In this document: positions 53,439-62,349 of the stretch, piece by piece
How the letters are laid out: every line of letters begins with the position of its first letter
How positions within the stretch are numbered: position 1 is the first letter of the stretch
Assembly: GCF_000315425.1 (NCBI RefSeq)
Contig: NZ_JH992922.1
Location: 584,873 to 648,872, forward strand
Source: Massilia timonae CCUG 45783
GTDB taxonomy: Bacteria; Pseudomonadota; Gammaproteobacteria; Burkholderiales; Burkholderiaceae_D
Direction: 5' to 3'
Length of the DNA: 64,000 nucleotides
Notes under the pieces: generated by a model
What the model was told of the DNA's origin: nothing
The model's input: only the letters and a program-made list of their open reading frames with translations
The model's database searches: none
Made by a program: the position numbers and the translations under genes

Positions 53439-54239
53439 ATGATGACGGATAGCCCTTCGATCTCCCTGCCCCGGGTCGCGCTCGTGACCGGCGCCGGCCG
53501 TCGCCTGGGCCGCGCGATCGCGCTCGGCCTGGCCCAGGCCGGCTGGGACCTCGCCCTGCACTACCGCCATTCCGAAAGCGACGCGATCGCGACCCGCGAC
53601 GCCATCCTGGCCCTGGGCCGGCGCGCCGCGCTGCTGCAGTGCGACCTGGCCGACGAGGCGGCGGTACGCCAGCTGGTCGGCCAGGCCAGCGCGGCGCTGG
53701 GGCCGATCTCTTGCATCGTCAACAACGCTTCGTTGTTTGAATACGACAGCGCCACCGCGTTCTCCTGGGAGCTGCTCAACGCCCATATGCAGGCGAACGT
53801 GGCCGCGCCGGTGCTGCTGGCGCAGGAACTGCACGCCGCCACCCCGGAGGGGCGGCAAGCCGTCGTGGTCAACTTGCTGGACCAGAAACTGTACAATCTC
53901 AACCCGGATTTTCTGTCGTACACGCTGTCCAAGGCGGCCCTGCACACGGCGACCACGATGCTGGCCCAGGCGCTGGCGCCGAAGGTGCGCGTGGTCGGCG
54001 TCGCTCCCGGCATCACGATGGTGTCGGGCGACCAGAGCGAGCAAGGCTTCGCCGCGGCGCACCAGATGACGCCGCTGCGGCGTTCGTCGACCCCGCAGGA
54101 CATCGCCGACGCCGTGGTCTACGCCGCATCAGCGCGCGCGCTGACCGGCACCACCCTGCTGGTCGATGGCGGCCAGCACCTGATGCCCTCGCAGCGCGAC
54201 GTGATGTTCCTGACCGAACCAAATAACTCCACCAAATAA
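53439..54239 (+). CDS. SDR-family pteridine reductase / dihydromonapterin reductase-like
   Basis: A 266-residue short-chain dehydrogenase. The cofactor motif [12 protein letters not shown] carries the RR pair seen in NADPH-using pteridine reductases; [10 protein letters not shown] follows. The catalytic set reads Asp (NLLDQKLYN), Tyr and Lys (YTLSK), with Asp in place of the usual Ser, as in PTR1-type pteridine reductases (established knowledge from PTR1). Context supports this: folB begins 9 bp downstream. It likely reduces a dihydropterin in the cytoplasm. Start at ATG 53439 or 53442; the ribosome site is weak. Confidence 0.8.
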   Translation: MMTDSPSISLPRVALVTGAGRRLGRAIALGLAQAGWDLALHYRHSESDAIATRDAILALGRRAALLQCDLADEAAVRQLVGQASAALGPISCIVNNASLFEYDSATAFSWELLNAHMQANVAAPVLLAQELHAATPEGRQAVVVNLLDQKLYNLNPDFLSYTLSKAALHTATTMLAQALAPKVRVVGVAPGITMVSGDQSEQGFAAAHQMTPLRRSSTPQDIADAVVYAASARALTGTTLLVDGGQHLMPSQRDVMFLTEPNNSTK

Positions 54240-54248
54240 GGCTATCCC

Positions 54249-54647
54249 ATGTTGTCCGCCCTGTCCCACCCGAGCTTGCGCGATTGCCGCCGGCTGTTCC
54301 TGCGCAATTACGAAGTGATGATCAATATCGGCGTGCACGATTTCGAGAAGAAGGGCGAGCAGCGTGTCCTGATCAATGTCGAGCTGTACATTCCGCTGGA
54401 GCTGTCGACGCCGAAGGCGGACCAGCTGGCGGAGGTGGTCGACTACGATTTCATGCGCGAGACCATTGCCCAGCGCATCGCCAAGGGCCACATCCACCTG
54501 CAGGAAACGCTGTGCGACGACGTGGTGGCCGCGATGCTGACCCACCCGCGCGTGCGCGCCGCCGGTGTGTCGACGATGAAGCCGGACGTCTATCCGGATT
54601 GCGAAGGCGTCGGCGTCGAAGTATTCAGGATCAAGGAAGAAGCATGA
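54249..54647 (+). CDS. folB: Dihydroneopterin aldolase
   Basis: A 132-residue FolB/FolX-family tunnel-fold enzyme: [28 protein letters not shown] and [15 protein letters not shown]. It cleaves dihydroneopterin in folate synthesis, or epimerises the triphosphate if FolX-like. It is coupled to ttcA by a 4-base ATGA overlap and follows the pteridine-reductase gene by 9 bp. Confidence 0.87.
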   Translation: MLSALSHPSLRDCRRLFLRNYEVMINIGVHDFEKKGEQRVLINVELYIPLELSTPKADQLAEVVDYDFMRETIAQRIAKGHIHLQETLCDDVVAAMLTHPRVRAAGVSTMKPDVYPDCEGVGVEVFRIKEEA

Positions 54648-55591
54648 ACGAAACGGTGATTGAACGCGTCGTCGAAGACGACTTCCCGACTGCCGAGGCC
54701 GGCATTGACGCGAAGAAGCAAGAGAAGATCGCACGCGAGGACAACAAGCTGCACAAGCGCCTGTGCCGCCTGGTGGGCCAGGCCATCGGCGACTTCAATA
54801 TGATCGAGGACGGCGACAAGGTGATGGTGTGCCTGTCGGGCGGCAAGGACAGCTATGCGCTGCTCGACATCCTGCTCACCTTGCGCGAGCGCGCGCCGAT
54901 CCACTTCGACATCGTCGCGGTCAACCTCGACCAGAAGCAGCCGAACTTCCCGGCCCACGTGCTGCCGGCTTACCTGGACAAGCTTGGCGTGCCTTATCAC
55001 ATCGAAAACCAGGACACCTACAGCATCGTCAAGCGCCTGGTCCCGGAAGGCAAGACCACCTGCTCGCTGTGCTCGCGCCTGCGGCGCGGCATCCTGTACC
55101 GCGTGGCCGACGAACTCGGCTGCAACAAGATCGCCCTGGGGCACCACCGCGACGACATCCTCGAGACCTTCTTCCTGAACATGTTCTTCGGCGGGAAGCT
55201 GAAGGGCATGCCGGCCAAGCTGGTGTCGGACGACGGCAAGCACATGGTGATCCGCCCGATGGCCTACGTGAAAGAAGCCGACACCGAGCGCTACGCCGAA
55301 GTGAAAGGTTTCCCGATCATCCCGTGCGACCTGTGCGGCTCGCAGGAAAACCTGCAGCGCAAGCAGATCAAGAACATGCTGCGCGAATGGGAAAAGAAGC
55401 ATCCGGGCCGGGTCGAGAACACGTTCTCGGCGCTGTCGACCGTGGTGCCGTCGCATTTGCAGGACCGCGCTTTGTTCGACTTCGTCGGCCTCAAGACCGA
55501 TGGCGTGCCGAATCCGCTGGGCGATATCGCGTTCGACGAGGAGCCGTGTTCGACGCCGGCGACGAATACGATTTCGTTGACGCAGCTCTAA
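54644..55591 (+). CDS. ttcA: tRNA 2-thiocytidine(32) synthetase TtcA
   Basis: A 315-residue PP-loop ATPase: [11 protein letters not shown] binds ATP, and the C-x-x-C pair [11 protein letters not shown] plus CDLCGSQ supply Fe-S cluster cysteines. It places sulfur on C32 of certain tRNAs, drawing on a cysteine desulfurase. The start is the ATG at 54644 overlapping the folB stop. A terminator closes the unit. Confidence 0.96.
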   Translation: MNETVIERVVEDDFPTAEAGIDAKKQEKIAREDNKLHKRLCRLVGQAIGDFNMIEDGDKVMVCLSGGKDSYALLDILLTLRERAPIHFDIVAVNLDQKQPNFPAHVLPAYLDKLGVPYHIENQDTYSIVKRLVPEGKTTCSLCSRLRRGILYRVADELGCNKIALGHHRDDILETFFLNMFFGGKLKGMPAKLVSDDGKHMVIRPMAYVKEADTERYAEVKGFPIIPCDLCGSQENLQRKQIKNMLREWEKKHPGRVENTFSALSTVVPSHLQDRALFDFVGLKTDGVPNPLGDIAFDEEPCSTPATNTISLTQL

Positions 55592-55608
55592 GCGCGGCGC
55601 ATCGAGGA

Positions 55609-55637
55609 AGCAGAGGCCGGCGCCTCTGCTTTTTTTT
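55609..55637 (+). terminator. Rho-independent terminator after ttcA
   Basis: AGCAGAGGC and GCCTCTGCT with 9-bp perfect arms and a short loop, then seven T's (55631-55637). Confidence 0.92.
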
Positions 55638-55665
55638 CGTCATGATATACGTGCGGAACGACGAC

Positions 55666-56424
55666 ATGACCGACACCTCTGCGAGGCCCAGCCTGCAAGC
55701 CCATTACGACACGATGTGGGAGCACGCCTTCGGCGCGATCGCGCGCGGAGACGTCGACTGCGACACGCGCCTTGCGGCCGGTCCCGACCCGCGCCGCGGC
55801 ATCAGCCTGATCGCGCGTCCCTGCCCGTCGCTGCAGGCGCGCTTCGACGGCCTGCTGGACTGCCTGGCCGGCGCCGAACCGCGCCAGTATCGCTACCCGG
55901 CAGCCGATATGCACATGACGATCCTGTCGCTGCTGACCGCCGGCGCCGGCGTCGCCATCCATCCGGCGCTGGTGGACGACTATCTGGCCGCGGCCCGGGC
56001 CGCCGTGGACGGCATCGAGGCGATCGGGATCGACTTCGGCGGCATCGCGCTGTCGCGCGGTGCGGTGATGGCGCGCGGCATTGCACGCGGCCCAGCGCTG
56101 GAAATCCTGCGCGAGCGCCTGCGGACGGCATTGCGCGAGCGGGGCCTCGACGGCGCGCTCGACCGCCGATACCGCCTGGTGACCGCGCATATGACGCTGT
56201 TTCGCTTCACCGAGCCCTTGCGCGATGCGGCGCGTTTCGCCGCCCTGCTCGACGCGCTGCGCGACGAGCCGCTCGGCGTCATGCGCATCGAACAGGCCGA
56301 ACTGGTGGTCAATGACTGGTATATGTCCAGCCACTCGCTGGTGCGGGTGGCAGCGTTGCCCCTCGCCGGGCCGCAGCGCGATGCCAGTTTCCACGGTCGC
56401 CCTCTCCCAGATACCGAAGCCTGA
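55666..56424 (+). CDS. 2H phosphoesterase superfamily protein (2'-5' RNA ligase-like)
   Basis: A 252-residue protein with the two H-x-T motifs of the 2H superfamily: DMHMTIL (about residue 83-89) and TAHMTLFRF (about 175-183). Such enzymes act on cyclic 2',3'- or 2',5'-phosphodiester bonds in RNA or nucleotides. No further substrate clue. The start at 55666 is uncertain; an in-frame ATG at 55642 lies only 5 bases after the ttcA terminator. It follows ttcA but a terminator separates them. Confidence 0.7.
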   Translation: MTDTSARPSLQAHYDTMWEHAFGAIARGDVDCDTRLAAGPDPRRGISLIARPCPSLQARFDGLLDCLAGAEPRQYRYPAADMHMTILSLLTAGAGVAIHPALVDDYLAAARAAVDGIEAIGIDFGGIALSRGAVMARGIARGPALEILRERLRTALRERGLDGALDRRYRLVTAHMTLFRFTEPLRDAARFAALLDALRDEPLGVMRIEQAELVVNDWYMSSHSLVRVAALPLAGPQRDASFHGRPLPDTEA

Positions 56425-56472
56425 GTTCCGCCGTGCTACGCTGGCGTCACCTCCACCGCCTAGAGAACCGCG

Positions 56473-57006
56473 ATGCGCCTGCCTTTGAGCCAAGCCCCAC
56501 GCCTGCTGCGAAACATCTTCATTGCCCTTGCCGTGCTCGTCCCAGGCACTGCCCTTGCCGAGCCCAGCGCGATCTACCTGGTCCGCCATGGCGAAAAAGC
56601 CAGCATCGGCAAGGACCCGGCCCTGACGCCGCAAGGCCAGCTGCGCGCCCAGAACATCGCGGGGATCCTGCAGCGCACCGGCATCCAGGCCATTTTCAGC
56701 ACGCCGACCGCGCGCACGCTGCAGACCGCGCAGCCACTGGCCCGCCAACTGGGCTTGCAGGTCGAGCAGTACGACCCGGCCCGGCCGAAAGCGCTGGTCG
56801 ACAAGGTGAAGACGCTGCGCGGCCCGGTGCTGGTGGTGGGCCACTCGAACACGCTGCCGGAACTGGTGCGCCTGTTCGGCGGCGAGCCTGGTCCCGATAT
56901 CGCCGACGACGAGTACGACCGCCTCTACCAGCTCACGCTTGACGCCGGCGGCGCGGTAAGGACGGTCATCCTGACGTCCCTGCCTGCATCCGCCAGCGCG
57001 CCCTGA
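56473..57006 (+). CDS. Secreted histidine phosphatase (phosphoglycerate mutase/SixA-like)
   Basis: A 177-residue protein with a signal peptide (cleavage near ALA|EPS). The catalytic motif LVRHGEK and the second histidine in VVGHSNTLPELV are present, with FSTPTARTLQTAQ between them, so the active site is complete. Cell location is periplasmic or extracellular; the substrate is unknown. It ends 14 bases before a scrap of an M14 gene on the opposite strand. Confidence 0.85.
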   Translation: MRLPLSQAPRLLRNIFIALAVLVPGTALAEPSAIYLVRHGEKASIGKDPALTPQGQLRAQNIAGILQRTGIQAIFSTPTARTLQTAQPLARQLGLQVEQYDPARPKALVDKVKTLRGPVLVVGHSNTLPELVRLFGGEPGPDIADDEYDRLYQLTLDAGGAVRTVILTSLPASASAP

Positions 57007-57019
57007 GCGTGGCCAGGCG

Positions 57020-57059
57020 TCAGGGCGCGACGTTCGTGCGCAGCACCGGATACACGGGA
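57020..57059 (-). pseudogene. 3' scrap of an M14 carboxypeptidase gene
   Basis: On the minus strand 57059-57020 reads P-V-Y-P-V-L-R-T-N-V-A-P-stop, matching the end of the intact M14 gene at 60459 (N-L-Y-P-V-L-R-A-N-S-A-P-stop). The nucleotides GCGCAGCACCGGATACA are also shared exactly. Nothing upstream of it encodes the rest of the protein. Confidence 0.6.
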
Positions 57060-57075
57060 ACTACTGCCGGAACTA

Positions 57076-58069
57076 CGGGGTCAGGTCTGACATTTGGACA
57101 CGGCCTCTACAATGATTTGCTTTTATTTGCCCTCTCAAAGCCAGCAATCGCTCGGCTGACCGTTTTGGTCGACACACCAAACACGCGTGCTATTTCCGAC
57201 ATGGTGAAGGCGGTAGACGCGTAAGCACGTGCCATTGCCTCGCTCCTGTCCGGATACCGGTCCTGATAGTCGGACAATGGAAGCGCAACGGCACGTCGTT
57301 CAGATCTCTTTGTTTCTATAAGCTCTTCGGATTGCTGCAGTTGCTGGTGCACCAATATGAAGTTTTCATCGCCAAGCAGAATTTGATGGCGTGTAGCCTC
57401 CAATGGACTCATTTGCCCAAGGCCAGCAAGAACAAAATCCTGATATGCCGCGATCGCGCTCGTCGGCGTATTACCAAACTGCCTTAGAAGCCAGTTGCGC
57501 TCAAGCCAGTCGGGTGAAATGTCATCCCCTATAAAATAATGGTAGCTGCTCCATCTCCATTCTTTCAGCGCCGCCACGGTGTTAGCGCGTAGAGGATTTA
57601 GAACAATATAACGGGAAACCTCTAGCAGATAGCTATCTTTCTGCACCAATACCGCCTTATAGCGCCCTTGAAACAAGTGGCCAACAACACGATGCCGTCG
57701 ATTGAAATACTGTGAATAATGACCGTTGAGTTGGCGCATGCAACTCGGTAGATTCCCTTCCACCGTTTCAATCAATAAGTGGTAGTGATTGGTCATCTGG
57801 CAAAAACTGTGAATGACGCAATGATAGCGTTCGCAAACCTTCTCCAGAACGTCTAGCCAAATACGTCGATCGGCATCATCCCGAAAGATCGATGCGCGTC
57901 GGTTTCCGCGCGACGTCACATGGTAGAGCGCCCCAGGGAAATTAACTCTAAGTGGTCGTGTCATCCGATAACGGTACTGGATCGGCAACCACCAGCGCTG
58001 AGATCGCTCAGACTTCCAAGGAACCTTGATTACTGCTGAACTCGTGTCCAAATGTCAGACCTGACCCCG
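57076..58069 (-). mobile_element. 994-bp element with REP-associated tyrosine transposase and 27-bp inverted ends
   Basis: The left end (57076-57102, CGGGGTCAGGTCTGACATTT...) and the right end (58043-58069) are perfect 27-bp inverted copies. Between them is one Y1-transposase gene, visibly more A/T-rich than the surrounding DNA. No target duplication is evident, consistent with single-strand Y1-type transposition. Extra copies of the right end follow (see repeat at 58044-58151). Confidence 0.8.
57107..57964 (-). CDS. REP-associated tyrosine transposase (Y1_Tnp / RAYT family)
   Basis: A 285-residue protein. The Y1/HUH core is plain: FPGALYHVTSRGN at the start, the HUH motif in MTNHYHLLIET, and the catalytic Tyr region in the KDSYLLEVSRYIVLNPLRA segment. 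A C-terminal HTH-like tail follows (SEIARVFGVSTKTVSRAI). It would nick and join single-stranded hairpins. Start taken at ATG 57964, where family N-termini begin (MTRPLRVNFPGA); a TTG start at 58051 would lie inside the end repeat. Its composition is A/T-rich relative to neighbours, suggesting transfer. Confidence 0.88.
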   Translation of the reverse strand: MTRPLRVNFPGALYHVTSRGNRRASIFRDDADRRIWLDVLEKVCERYHCVIHSFCQMTNHYHLLIETVEGNLPSCMRQLNGHYSQYFNRRHRVVGHLFQGRYKAVLVQKDSYLLEVSRYIVLNPLRANTVAALKEWRWSSYHYFIGDDISPDWLERNWLLRQFGNTPTSAIAAYQDFVLAGLGQMSPLEATRHQILLGDENFILVHQQLQQSEELIETKRSERRAVALPLSDYQDRYPDRSEAMARAYASTAFTMSEIARVFGVSTKTVSRAIAGFERANKSKSL

Positions 58070-58151
58070 ATGTTACCGTGACCCCGATGTTACCGATATT
58101 GATTAATGCTGAACCCGTGTCCAAATGTCAGACCTGACCCCGATGTTACCG
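58044..58151. repeat. Tandem duplication of the RAYT element's right end
   Basis: A 35-bp block (GTGTCCAAATGTCAGACCTG...) occurs at 58044-58078 and again at 58117-58151, period 73 bp. A truncated third piece (GACCCCGATGTTACG) follows at about 58161-58175, and another (GACCCCGATGTTACCG) at about 58080-58095. Confidence 0.85.
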
Positions 58152-58374
58152 ATATTATGCTGACCCCGATGTTACGTGCCCCCGGTGTTGCGATGTTAGT
58201 CGTTCAGGCCACCAAAACAAGGACATGGCATCGTATTTGCGCGACACGCCCGCATTTCGATTATTGAACACCTGGATTTTCGTTGACCGTTTTACCAAAA
58301 AACCGTGACATGGTGATCTACATCCATGCACGGCGCATGAATGGTGGATAGATCACTGGTCACGGAGGGATATC
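58070..58374. other. Intergenic region between RAYT element and S8 peptidase gene
   Basis: 305 bp. The first 110 bp are repeated element ends. The rest is A/T-richer and carries an inverted repeat just ahead of the peptidase ribosome site. I see no gene. Confidence 0.6.
58313..58356. promoter_or_regulatory. Inverted repeat ahead of S8 peptidase gene
   Basis: GTGATCTA (58313-58320) and TAGATCAC (58349-58356) are perfect arms; the inner parts (ATCCATGC, GCATGAAT) pair further. It ends 8 bases before the GGAGGGA ribosome site, so it could be a leader hairpin or operator. Confidence 0.45.
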
Positions 58375-59897
58375 GTGGATTATGAATACAAGGTCAATGG
58401 CCAGACGGTTCGTTTGGCGGAAGATCCAGATCTGGTTGGCGTACGTTATCTGGAGCCGGCGCCGCATAGCCTGCGGGCGGCATTCTCCAGCAGTGTCGGG
58501 GCCGACGTTACCGAACGCATCGAAATCCCTAATGAAAAATTCACCTTACTGAAATCCCCGTCCGCGGCGCCCATGTCGGTGAGCCATGCCGTCAACGCGG
58601 CGGTCGGCAACCGGCCTGCCGGCGTTGCACGAACGACGCCCGTGTTCAAGCTGGGCGAAACCCGGGTGCTGGCCACAGACCGGATCCTGCTGGGCATGAA
58701 AGACCCGGCCACCCCCGTCAGCGGCTTGCTCAAGGACGTGAACTATGAATCGATCGCGCCACGCGGGTTCGGCGAGTACACGGTTACCCTGGCGCCCGAT
58801 GTCGATCCGCTGGCGACGGTCCAGCAACTGGCGCCAAGCGAAGACCTGGCGTATATCGAGCCGGACTTCGTCAATCTGATGGTCAAGCCCGCGCTTGACG
58901 ATGTCTCGGCCGATGCTGCCGCCCAGGGCGGCCCGGGCAGCGAGCGCGCCTACGCCGCGCGGCAATACGCGATACAGCTGACCGCCGCCGACCAGGCCTG
59001 GAAGCTGGTTCAGGGAAATCTCGCAATCAAGATCGCCGTGCTGGACGACGGCATCGATACCCGGCATCTCGACCTGCGCCAATCGGTCATCGCCGGCTAC
59101 GACGCCTGCGACAAGGACAATTTTCAGGAGCCCAATCCTGGGACGGCCATGGGACGGCGTGCGCAGGTCTTGCCGCGGCGGTTCCCAGCAGCACCGATGG
59201 CGTCCGCGGGATCGGTGGCGGCTGCTCGATCATGGCGGTCCGGATCGCCTATTCCGACCGGCCGCGCGGCGTCTGGACCACCAGCCCCGGCCAGATCGCC
59301 GAGGCGGTCGACTGGTGCTGGCAAAACGGCGCCTCGGTCCTGAGCAATAGCTGGAGCGACACATCCGCGTCCAGCGCCGTCATCGCCGCTTTTGGACGTG
59401 CACTGACGCTTGGTCGCGGCGGCAAGGGCTGCGTTGTCGTCGTCGCGGCGGGCAACAGGCCAGGACCGGTCGGTTTTCCAAGCAACCTCCCCGGTGTGAT
59501 CTGCGTGGCCGCATCCACGCCGAAAGATGAACCGAAGACGCCCTCCAGCGACGATGGAGAAAACTGGTGGGGCTCCAGTTACGGCCCTGAAGTACTGGTC
59601 GCCGCCCCTGGGGTCAAGAACTATACGACCGACATCACCGGGCCGGCCGGCTACAACCCCGGCGGCGATTACTATCCCGGCTTCAATGGCACCTCGTCCG
59701 CCACGCCGCTGGTCGCCGGGGCTTGCGCCCTGGTGCTGAGCGCCAACCCCACGCTGTCCGGCGCCCAGGTGACGGCCATCATCGCGCAGAGCGCCGACAA
59801 GGTCGGCTCGGTGTCCTATGTCGATGGACGCAACGACCAGATGGGCTATGGCCGCCTGAACGTGCTGAAAGCGGTGCAGCTGGCAATAACGTCGTAA
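58375..59897 (+). pseudogene. S8 subtilisin-like serine peptidase, broken by one-base frameshift
   Basis: GTG start with GGAGGGA five bases upstream. The first frame runs to about 59140: N-terminal propeptide-like region (1-190) and the catalytic Asp224 in AVLDDGIDTRH. The rest is one frame away: DGHGTACAGLAAAV (catalytic His) begins at 59142, followed by IMAVRIAYS, AAGNRPGP (oxyanion Asn) and GTSSATPLVAG (catalytic Ser), ending at 59897. Adding one G to the GGG run at 59140-59142 restores a single frame reading P-G-D-G-H-G-T. So the break is a one-base loss (or sequencing error). No signal peptide is visible. Confidence 0.88.
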
Positions 59898-59961
59898 CGG
59901 CCCGGGCATCCACGACCCGAGCGGAAACACATTAACCCCGGACCGGTACGGAGGCGCCACC

Positions 59962-60453
59962 ATGAAAACGCTGGTCACGACCCTGGGCGCGGTAGCCAGC
60001 CTGTGCGGCTGCGCCAGCTCGCTGCATATTTACGATGCGGGCAACAGGCAGGCGCCGGGCGTTCCGTTCAGGACGCACGAAACCTATGTCAAGACAGGGA
60101 CGCATGACAAGGCGAGCGACGGCGGAAACTGCGAGCCGGCGCAATTCGTTACCAGCGCCACCCTGGCGACCGGGGCCTTGTACTACGCCAAGGTCGTCCC
60201 CGCCCAATTCGCCAAGACGGAATTCCACGTCAAGTATGGCGACAGCGGGGCGATCAGCGAGATCAGCCTCGGCACGGAGCCCTCCGCCGAAGCCCTGACC
60301 GCGGCCAAGGAATTCGTCCAGACCGTCATCCCGCTCGGACCGGCTGCGGGAGCCAGTCCCGCGGCGGCACGCGCGCCGGCGAAGGCCTGCGATGCCGGCG
60401 AGCGCGACGTCAAGTTCATCCGTCTCGACGACTTCATCCAGGGCAGCCGATAA
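59962..60453 (+). CDS. Small putative lipoprotein, unknown function
   Basis: A 163-residue protein with a short signal sequence and a lipobox-like L-C-G-C17, so it is probably an outer-membrane or periplasmic lipoprotein. CGGAGG lies eight bases before the ATG. The middle (FAKTEFHVKYGDSGAISEISLGTEPS) is not recognised. It lies 64 bp after the frameshifted S8 gene and converges with the M14 gene, leaving 5 bp between stops and no terminator. Confidence 0.6.
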   Translation: MKTLVTTLGAVASLCGCASSLHIYDAGNRQAPGVPFRTHETYVKTGTHDKASDGGNCEPAQFVTSATLATGALYYAKVVPAQFAKTEFHVKYGDSGAISEISLGTEPSAEALTAAKEFVQTVIPLGPAAGASPAAARAPAKACDAGERDVKFIRLDDFIQGSR

Positions 60454-60458
60454 GGGGT

Positions 60459-62219
60459 TCAGGGCGCGCTATTTGCGCGCAGCACCGGATACAGGTTCAG
60501 GCGCTCGTCATACGACGAATGGCGCTTGGCGAAGAACTCCAGGCGCGCCTGCGGATTCTTGGCGAAGGCCGGATCGCTGTCCAGGCGCTCCTGGAAGGCC
60601 TTGGCCACGGCCGGGTCGGCCGCCATCTGCTCGCGCGCGACCTCCTCGGCCACGTAGTCCTCCATGTATTCCTTGCGCTCGAAGGCCGTGTTGAACGTGC
60701 CCCAGGCCAGCAGCGAATCCGGCGCCTGCGGCTCCAGCATCGCCACCACCAGGCGCGCCTTCGGCTGCGCGATCGGCACGAACAGCGAGCCTGCCGCGAC
60801 CGGGCGGGCTTCCGCCTTCCACTTGCCTTCCACCGTCAGGCGCTGGTGGCCTTCGACCGAGGCCGCGGCCAAGGTTGCCTTGTCGGCGCGGAAGGACTGG
60901 AGCTGGAGGTCTTCCTTCGTCTTGTCCAGCTTGCGGAACTCGACGCCGTGCTGGCGCAGCTTCTCGCCCACGATCGCGGCGTAGGCGGCGGGCACGATGT
61001 AACCGGCGCGCGGCGCGGTGACCTGGAAGTCGGCCACGATGTCCTGCCACAGCGGCACGCGCCATACCTGTGGCTTGGTTTCGTCGTAGCGTGTCATCAG
61101 GGCGCCCGAGACTTCCGACGGCGTGCGGGTGTAGGCGTAGCCGTTGAACTCGACCATCTCCTTCTTGTCGGAAGCCTTGTACGACAGCGCCACCGGCTGG
61201 TTGCCCAGCTTGGCGGCGCGCGCGTCGGCCGCATAGGCGGCCTGCTGCCATTGCTTGCCGTGCTGCGCCACCTGGTCGAGCACCGACACCACGGTGTTGC
61301 GGGTGATGCGCACGCGCACCGGATATTCCTTCCACGAGTGGGTTTCGACCAGCATCGCCATGCGGTTGCGCAGCTGGAAGTAGCCGGTCGAGAAGCGCGG
61401 ATCGGACACGCCGTCCATGAAGCCCGACATCGGATCGTCATGCTTCACGAAGGACATGTAATAGGACTGCGGCGTCGAGCCTTCCCTGGCGATGTCCTTG
61501 ATCACGTTGGTGCGGAGCAGCAGGCCGGCCTTGCGGAATTCCGGGTCGCCCGAATACACCGGCTCGACCTGGATCGAGATATCGTGCTGGAACTTGGCGC
61601 CGTTGGTCGCGTGCAGGTCGACGTAGACCAGTGGATCCCAGGCGTTCACCAGCGCCAGCATGGCCTGCATCTCGGGCGCGTCGGCCTTCAGGTAGTCGCG
61701 GTTCAGGTTGTAGTTCTGGGCGGTGGTGCGCCAGCCCATCTCGACCGGGCCGCGCTGGTTCGGGCGGTTCCACTTGCCGAAGCGCTCGTGGCCGTCGACA
61801 TTGAATACCGGGACGAAGATGAACACCTGCTTGTCGAGCGCGCCCTTGGCCGCGCGGCCTTCAAGCAGCTCGCGCAGCGCCAGGAAGCCGGCGTCCTTGC
61901 CGTCGATCTCGCCGGCGTGGATGCCGCCCTGCATCAGGGTCACCGGCAGGCCCTGCTGTTTCGCCGCCTGCGGGGTGAACACGCCCTTGCCGTTCACCAC
62001 CAGCGCCTTCATCGGGCGGCCTTCCGGCGTGACGCCGAAATCGATGCACCTCACCTGCTTCGGATACGCCTGCTGGAATGCTGAGCACAGCGCGATCGTC
62101 TCGTCGTAGCGGCCGGTGGCGGTGAAGCCCGAGCGTTCGGATACGGTGGTCAGGTCGGGTGCAGCGTGGGAAAGAGGGATAGCCGATAACAGGGCCAGCA
62201 GTAACGCAGAACGGATCAT
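60459..62219 (-). CDS. Secreted M14 family zinc carboxypeptidase
   Basis: A 586-residue protein with a signal peptide (cleavage near SHA|APD). The zinc motif reads H101-A-G-E104 in GGIHAGEIDG, with the second histidine in VDLHATNG and YNLNRDYLKAD for substrate binding. ETHSWKEY supplies the likely catalytic Glu region. It shares the long C-terminal extension (LAWGTFNTAFERKEYMEDYV) with the cytoplasmic-type paralogue at 18-20 kb. It should trim peptides in the periplasm or medium. Confidence 0.9.
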   Translation of the reverse strand: MIRSALLLALLSAIPLSHAAPDLTTVSERSGFTATGRYDETIALCSAFQQAYPKQVRCIDFGVTPEGRPMKALVVNGKGVFTPQAAKQQGLPVTLMQGGIHAGEIDGKDAGFLALRELLEGRAAKGALDKQVFIFVPVFNVDGHERFGKWNRPNQRGPVEMGWRTTAQNYNLNRDYLKADAPEMQAMLALVNAWDPLVYVDLHATNGAKFQHDISIQVEPVYSGDPEFRKAGLLLRTNVIKDIAREGSTPQSYYMSFVKHDDPMSGFMDGVSDPRFSTGYFQLRNRMAMLVETHSWKEYPVRVRITRNTVVSVLDQVAQHGKQWQQAAYAADARAAKLGNQPVALSYKASDKKEMVEFNGYAYTRTPSEVSGALMTRYDETKPQVWRVPLWQDIVADFQVTAPRAGYIVPAAYAAIVGEKLRQHGVEFRKLDKTKEDLQLQSFRADKATLAAASVEGHQRLTVEGKWKAEARPVAAGSLFVPIAQPKARLVVAMLEPQAPDSLLAWGTFNTAFERKEYMEDYVAEEVAREQMAADPAVAKAFQERLDSDPAFAKNPQARLEFFAKRHSSYDERLNLYPVLRANSAP

Positions 62220-62349
62220 CGAAAAGCTCCGGCAAGGACAGAAGGAAGCCGACGATTATAGACGTGTTCTTAGCGCAACAGTTCAACCCTGGAAACACGA
62301 CGGGCGGACGGCATGCGGCGCCGCCCACCCGTCAATACAGGCTTTTTGC

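Noticed and set aside
57009-57224. Small + strand open frame across the left end of the RAYT element
   Set aside because: It crosses the element boundary, is antisense to the transposase tail, and has no homology I recognise.
58044-58175. Possible CRISPR-like array from the spaced repeats at 58.1 kb
   Set aside because: Only two full copies, with repeat ends belonging to the RAYT element and no cas genes nearby.
59140-59142. Programmed ribosomal frameshift in the S8 peptidase
   Set aside because: The GGG run is not a recognised slippery heptamer, no downstream stimulatory structure stands out, and subtilases are not known to use frameshifting.
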